Positions 4,856 through 7,050 of a DNA stretch of 7,050 nucleotides are shown here, piece after piece (within the stretch, counting starts at the first letter, position 1; every line of letters begins with the position of its first letter). The translations under genes and the position numbers were made by a program. The DNA comes from an uncultured Clostridia bacterium (GTDB taxonomy: Bacteria > Bacillota > Clostridia > Oscillospirales > Ruminococcaceae): contig CALDJI010000002.1 of the NCBI GenBank assembly GCA_937901805.1, positions 1 through 7,050 on the forward strand, given 5' to 3'. The notes below the pieces were generated by a model. It made no database searches, had not been told where the DNA came from, and saw nothing but the letters and a program-made list of their open reading frames with translations.

Positions 4856-6994
4856 TTATTTGGAAAAATCCGTATCAAGGTAGCGACTGCCCTCTCCAAC
4901 CGGTGTAAACGTACAACCAGTCATAGTCAACCCTTCTACCACTGTAGGCTTGGGCCATGTTTTACTGTACTCAATACCCGTTCCTACACGGGTAATAGAA
5001 GCATCAGAAATAGTCAGAGTTCCCGCATAACGGATTGTTGGATTAGGTTTCCAAGTATCAGCAGTACGGTCGGTAATAAAGGTTCCGCCCTGAATCACGG
5101 CTTTTCCAGTTTCGTTTTTCAAGTTTACCGCCATGCTGTATTTACCATTTACTGTAACATCAGTCAGAGTGTTTTCAGAAGCATTTGAATAAATCCCATA
5201 GGCATTCATTACCGAATCCGGTCCCACATTCACAACAGCACTGTTAACCGTCAAGGAAGAGCCCAGCGTATAGATTGTGCCAGCCGTACCCTTGACGACA
5301 GAGGTGTTGTAGATACCTCCATTGAGCACAACCTTGGAACCCATACCGCCATACACAGCCCAACCATTTTCCGAGTTGGAATTAACTGTAAAGTTTTCAC
5401 CTGCGTTGACGATTAGAGTGCCACCGTTATTAAATTTTCTGTCTGCATAGAGGATTCCATTTATGACGCCGTTGCCTTCAATGGTTAAGGTTCCTGTCCC
5501 CTCTGTTGTTTTCAGGGAGCCCTTTCCATCGTTAACAGTCAAAGTCTTGCCATTCATATTCAGCACAGCGCCGTCTGCAAAGCGGAGGTCGGCACTTAGA
5601 GAAATATTCTTTGTCAATCGGATTTTCCCGCCGTTTTCCGCGGCTTTCAGCAATTCGTCAGAGTTGGAAACCAGCGTTCCCGCTTCTGGATCTGGAACAA
5701 CCTTATACCAGATATCCCCGTTGTCCTTGGTTTCAGAGATAACCTTGTAACCATCCGCCACAAAATTATCATTCTGTCCGGCTGGCTCCGTGCCAGTATG
5801 AGACGGATCGCAGTTAATGAAGGTTCCTCCATAAACGGTGATCGTTCCCGTGCTGTTATCCCGCTGATTCAGAACGTAGGGTCTGCCGTCCGCATCAATT
5901 CCATCACAACTGAACAATCCGCCTTTAATCACAATTTCGCCGCCGTCGTTGAAAATACAGCTTGCATTATTTCGGCCGATAAAGGTACCGCTTTCAATGG
6001 TCAGCTTGCCGCCTGCATCCACAGTCACCGCCGTTCCATTCCGTTCCTTTGCTTTAGAAGCGTCCGCTGTACTGTTTCCGGTAATCGTCAAATCGCCGCC
6101 TTTATTCACATGAACCAAAGCATTTTGACCGGTTGTAGTCAATGTATTGCCGTTCAAATCCAGTTTTGTCTGAAACCCTATAGACCAGCCATAGTAACGC
6201 TCAGAGTCTCCGCCCAGGAGATACGCTGGCTTTTCAGACTGCAACGCATTGTACAACAAGGTGCCGTTCGTCTTTGCATTACCGGTATCGGTCAGCGGAT
6301 ACAGCAGATCTTTATCATAATCATTGCCAAAGCTGTCTGACTCGCTTTCCACCTGTGTAGCCGTGACGGCCAGAGAGAAACGGATCCAAGGGGCGCCATC
6401 GCCCACATGGTTGGCTTCATTGCCCACGCTTTCCGGCATATAGACCAAAAATGCCAGATAATCCGCGGACTCTCGCCCATCTACTGCCGGAAGAAGCGTC
6501 CTTTCCTGCGTGAAGCTGTCATAATCAACCGAATCGGTAACGGCGTTCAAAGCGTCTTCCCTTGTTGCAAAAGTACCTTCCGCCGCATTTTTGTCTGCCA
6601 CGATGCCCAACTCCAGATAATCGGATAAATAAATTGGCTCGCCATCCCGGTTTTCAGCATATTGATACTCATAAGTATCAATCGTGGAAAGTTGGTATTT
6701 CAATGCCAGGTTTCCCTTGTTGGACACTTTGAGATATACAATCTCGGTATGACCGGGCTCCCACTGAGTTGCCGTGTCAAAAAGGACAGCGTCCTTTGCG
6801 CTCACATATTTCCGGGCATCTGCATCCCAATCCTCCAGTTCCACATTCAGATTCCCAGCCACAATCTTGTTCTGTCCACTGGTGACACTGTCTGTAAACC
6901 ACGCAAAGGTACTACCCACCAGCATGGCTACGCACAGTACAACTGACAATATGCTTGCCAGCAGTGCGCGCTTGGTATGTTTGCTGTTTGTCAT
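4856..6994 (-). CDS. Large SipW-cognate (TasA/CalY-like) protein with two beta-helix-type modules
   Basis: This is the first visible gene of the operon, 712 residues. Its leader (1-31) is nearly identical to that of the next gene and ends in TFAWFTDSV. A TasA/camelysin-like beta domain (about 40-218) has WEPGHTEIVYLKVSNKGNLA (78-97) and the linker SDSFGNDYDKDLLYP (219-233). A first strand-rich module (about 245-435) shows LDLNGNTLTTTG, GGDLTITGN, GGKLTIESGTF, GGEIVIKGGLF and ITVYGGTF. A second (about 441-700) starts SNSDELLKAAENGGKIRL and includes LNMNGKTLTVNDG, GTLTIEGNG, GGTLIVNAG and KVVLNGGIY. This G-x-L-T-I-x-G-G-x-F pattern is typical of right-handed beta-helix surface proteins. No cell-wall sorting motif or enzyme active site is seen. 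ATG at 6992-6994 has GAGGAGG (7005-7011) 10 bases before it; a nearer ATG (7002-7004) is out of frame. Its role as adhesin or matrix fibre is inferred. Confidence 0.85.
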   Translation of the reverse strand: MTNSKHTKRALLASILSVVLCVAMLVGSTFAWFTDSVTSGQNKIVAGNLNVELEDWDADARKYVSAKDAVLFDTATQWEPGHTEIVYLKVSNKGNLALKYQLSTIDTYEYQYAENRDGEPIYLSDYLELGIVADKNAAEGTFATREDALNAVTDSVDYDSFTQERTLLPAVDGRESADYLAFLVYMPESVGNEANHVGDGAPWIRFSLAVTATQVESESDSFGNDYDKDLLYPLTDTGNAKTNGTLLYNALQSEKPAYLLGGDSERYYGWSIGFQTKLDLNGNTLTTTGQNALVHVNKGGDLTITGNSTADASKAKERNGTAVTVDAGGKLTIESGTFIGRNNASCIFNDGGEIVIKGGLFSCDGIDADGRPYVLNQRDNSTGTITVYGGTFINCDPSHTGTEPAGQNDNFVADGYKVISETKDNGDIWYKVVPDPEAGTLVSNSDELLKAAENGGKIRLTKNISLSADLRFADGAVLNMNGKTLTVNDGKGSLKTTEGTGTLTIEGNGVINGILYADRKFNNGGTLIVNAGENFTVNSNSENGWAVYGGMGSKVVLNGGIYNTSVVKGTAGTIYTLGSSLTVNSAVVNVGPDSVMNAYGIYSNASENTLTDVTVNGKYSMAVNLKNETGKAVIQGGTFITDRTADTWKPNPTIRYAGTLTISDASITRVGTGIEYSKTWPKPTVVEGLTMTGCTFTPVGEGSRYLDTDFSK
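6845..6994 (-). repeat. Duplicated SipW-type leader, copy in the 712-aa gene
   Basis: This is the second copy of the leader-coding repeat described at 4648-4797. It covers the basic head, hydrophobic core, AWFTDSVTS motif and the following NKIxAGNLN stretch. Confidence 0.85.
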
Positions 6995-7050
6995 TGTTGT
7001 TCATCCTCCTCAAATTTCTCAATAGCTATATGTAAAATCACATTACTGCA

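Noticed and set aside
4798..4899. 34-codon N-terminal extension of the 429-aa protein
   Set aside because: An extension would bury the signal peptide behind a charged stretch, overlap the upstream gene's end, and ignore the ribosome binding site before ATG at 4797.
5798..6340. Plus-strand open frame of 180 codons
   Set aside because: It is antisense to the 712-aa gene, and its composition reflects the complementary beta-helix codons.
4648..6994. The duplicated leaders as mobile-element direct repeats
   Set aside because: The repeats are coding, start exactly at the two start codons and fade into diverging protein sequence. No transposase or target-site duplication is visible.

Overview
The window looks like chromosomal DNA of an anaerobic gut-type Firmicute in the Clostridia. 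The pointers are the strong GGAGG-type ribosome binding sites, a DUF3737 protein, and a run of secreted proteins whose signal peptides end in the AWFTDS/AWFTAS motif of the SipW-cognate (TasA/CalY-like) class. No ribosomal RNA, tRNA, CRISPR array or intact transposon was seen.

Left part (1-1022): the plus-strand tail of a TPR protein ends at 379. A 20-bp-stem terminator follows. The next 500 bases hold no intact gene, but the minus strand carries a frameshifted relic of a cyclophilin-like-fold protein (about 491-854).

Middle (1023-2362): an intact minus-strand DUF3737 beta-helix gene lies divergent from a broken LysR-type regulator. The LysR relic keeps a perfect Shine-Dalgarno and its HTH start, but has a stop codon in the middle of the HTH region. 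Candidate divergent promoters overlap between the two.

Right part (2495-7050): three minus-strand genes form one likely operon, read from right to left. They are a 712-aa protein with a TasA-like head and a long beta-helix-type passenger, a 429-aa paralogue with a nearly identical leader and a shorter passenger, and a 273-aa protein with a SipW-type leader and a LysM domain. A 12-bp terminator hairpin follows. Two large hairpins without U-tracts, overlapping by three bases, sit between the 429-aa gene and the LysM gene.

Inferred biology: the operon would make exported surface or matrix proteins processed by a SipW-type signal peptidase. That peptidase is not in the window and may lie just beyond the right edge. 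The LysM protein could link the system to the cell wall. The most interesting features are this modular three-gene system, its intergenic hairpin pair, and the two pseudogenes beside it.
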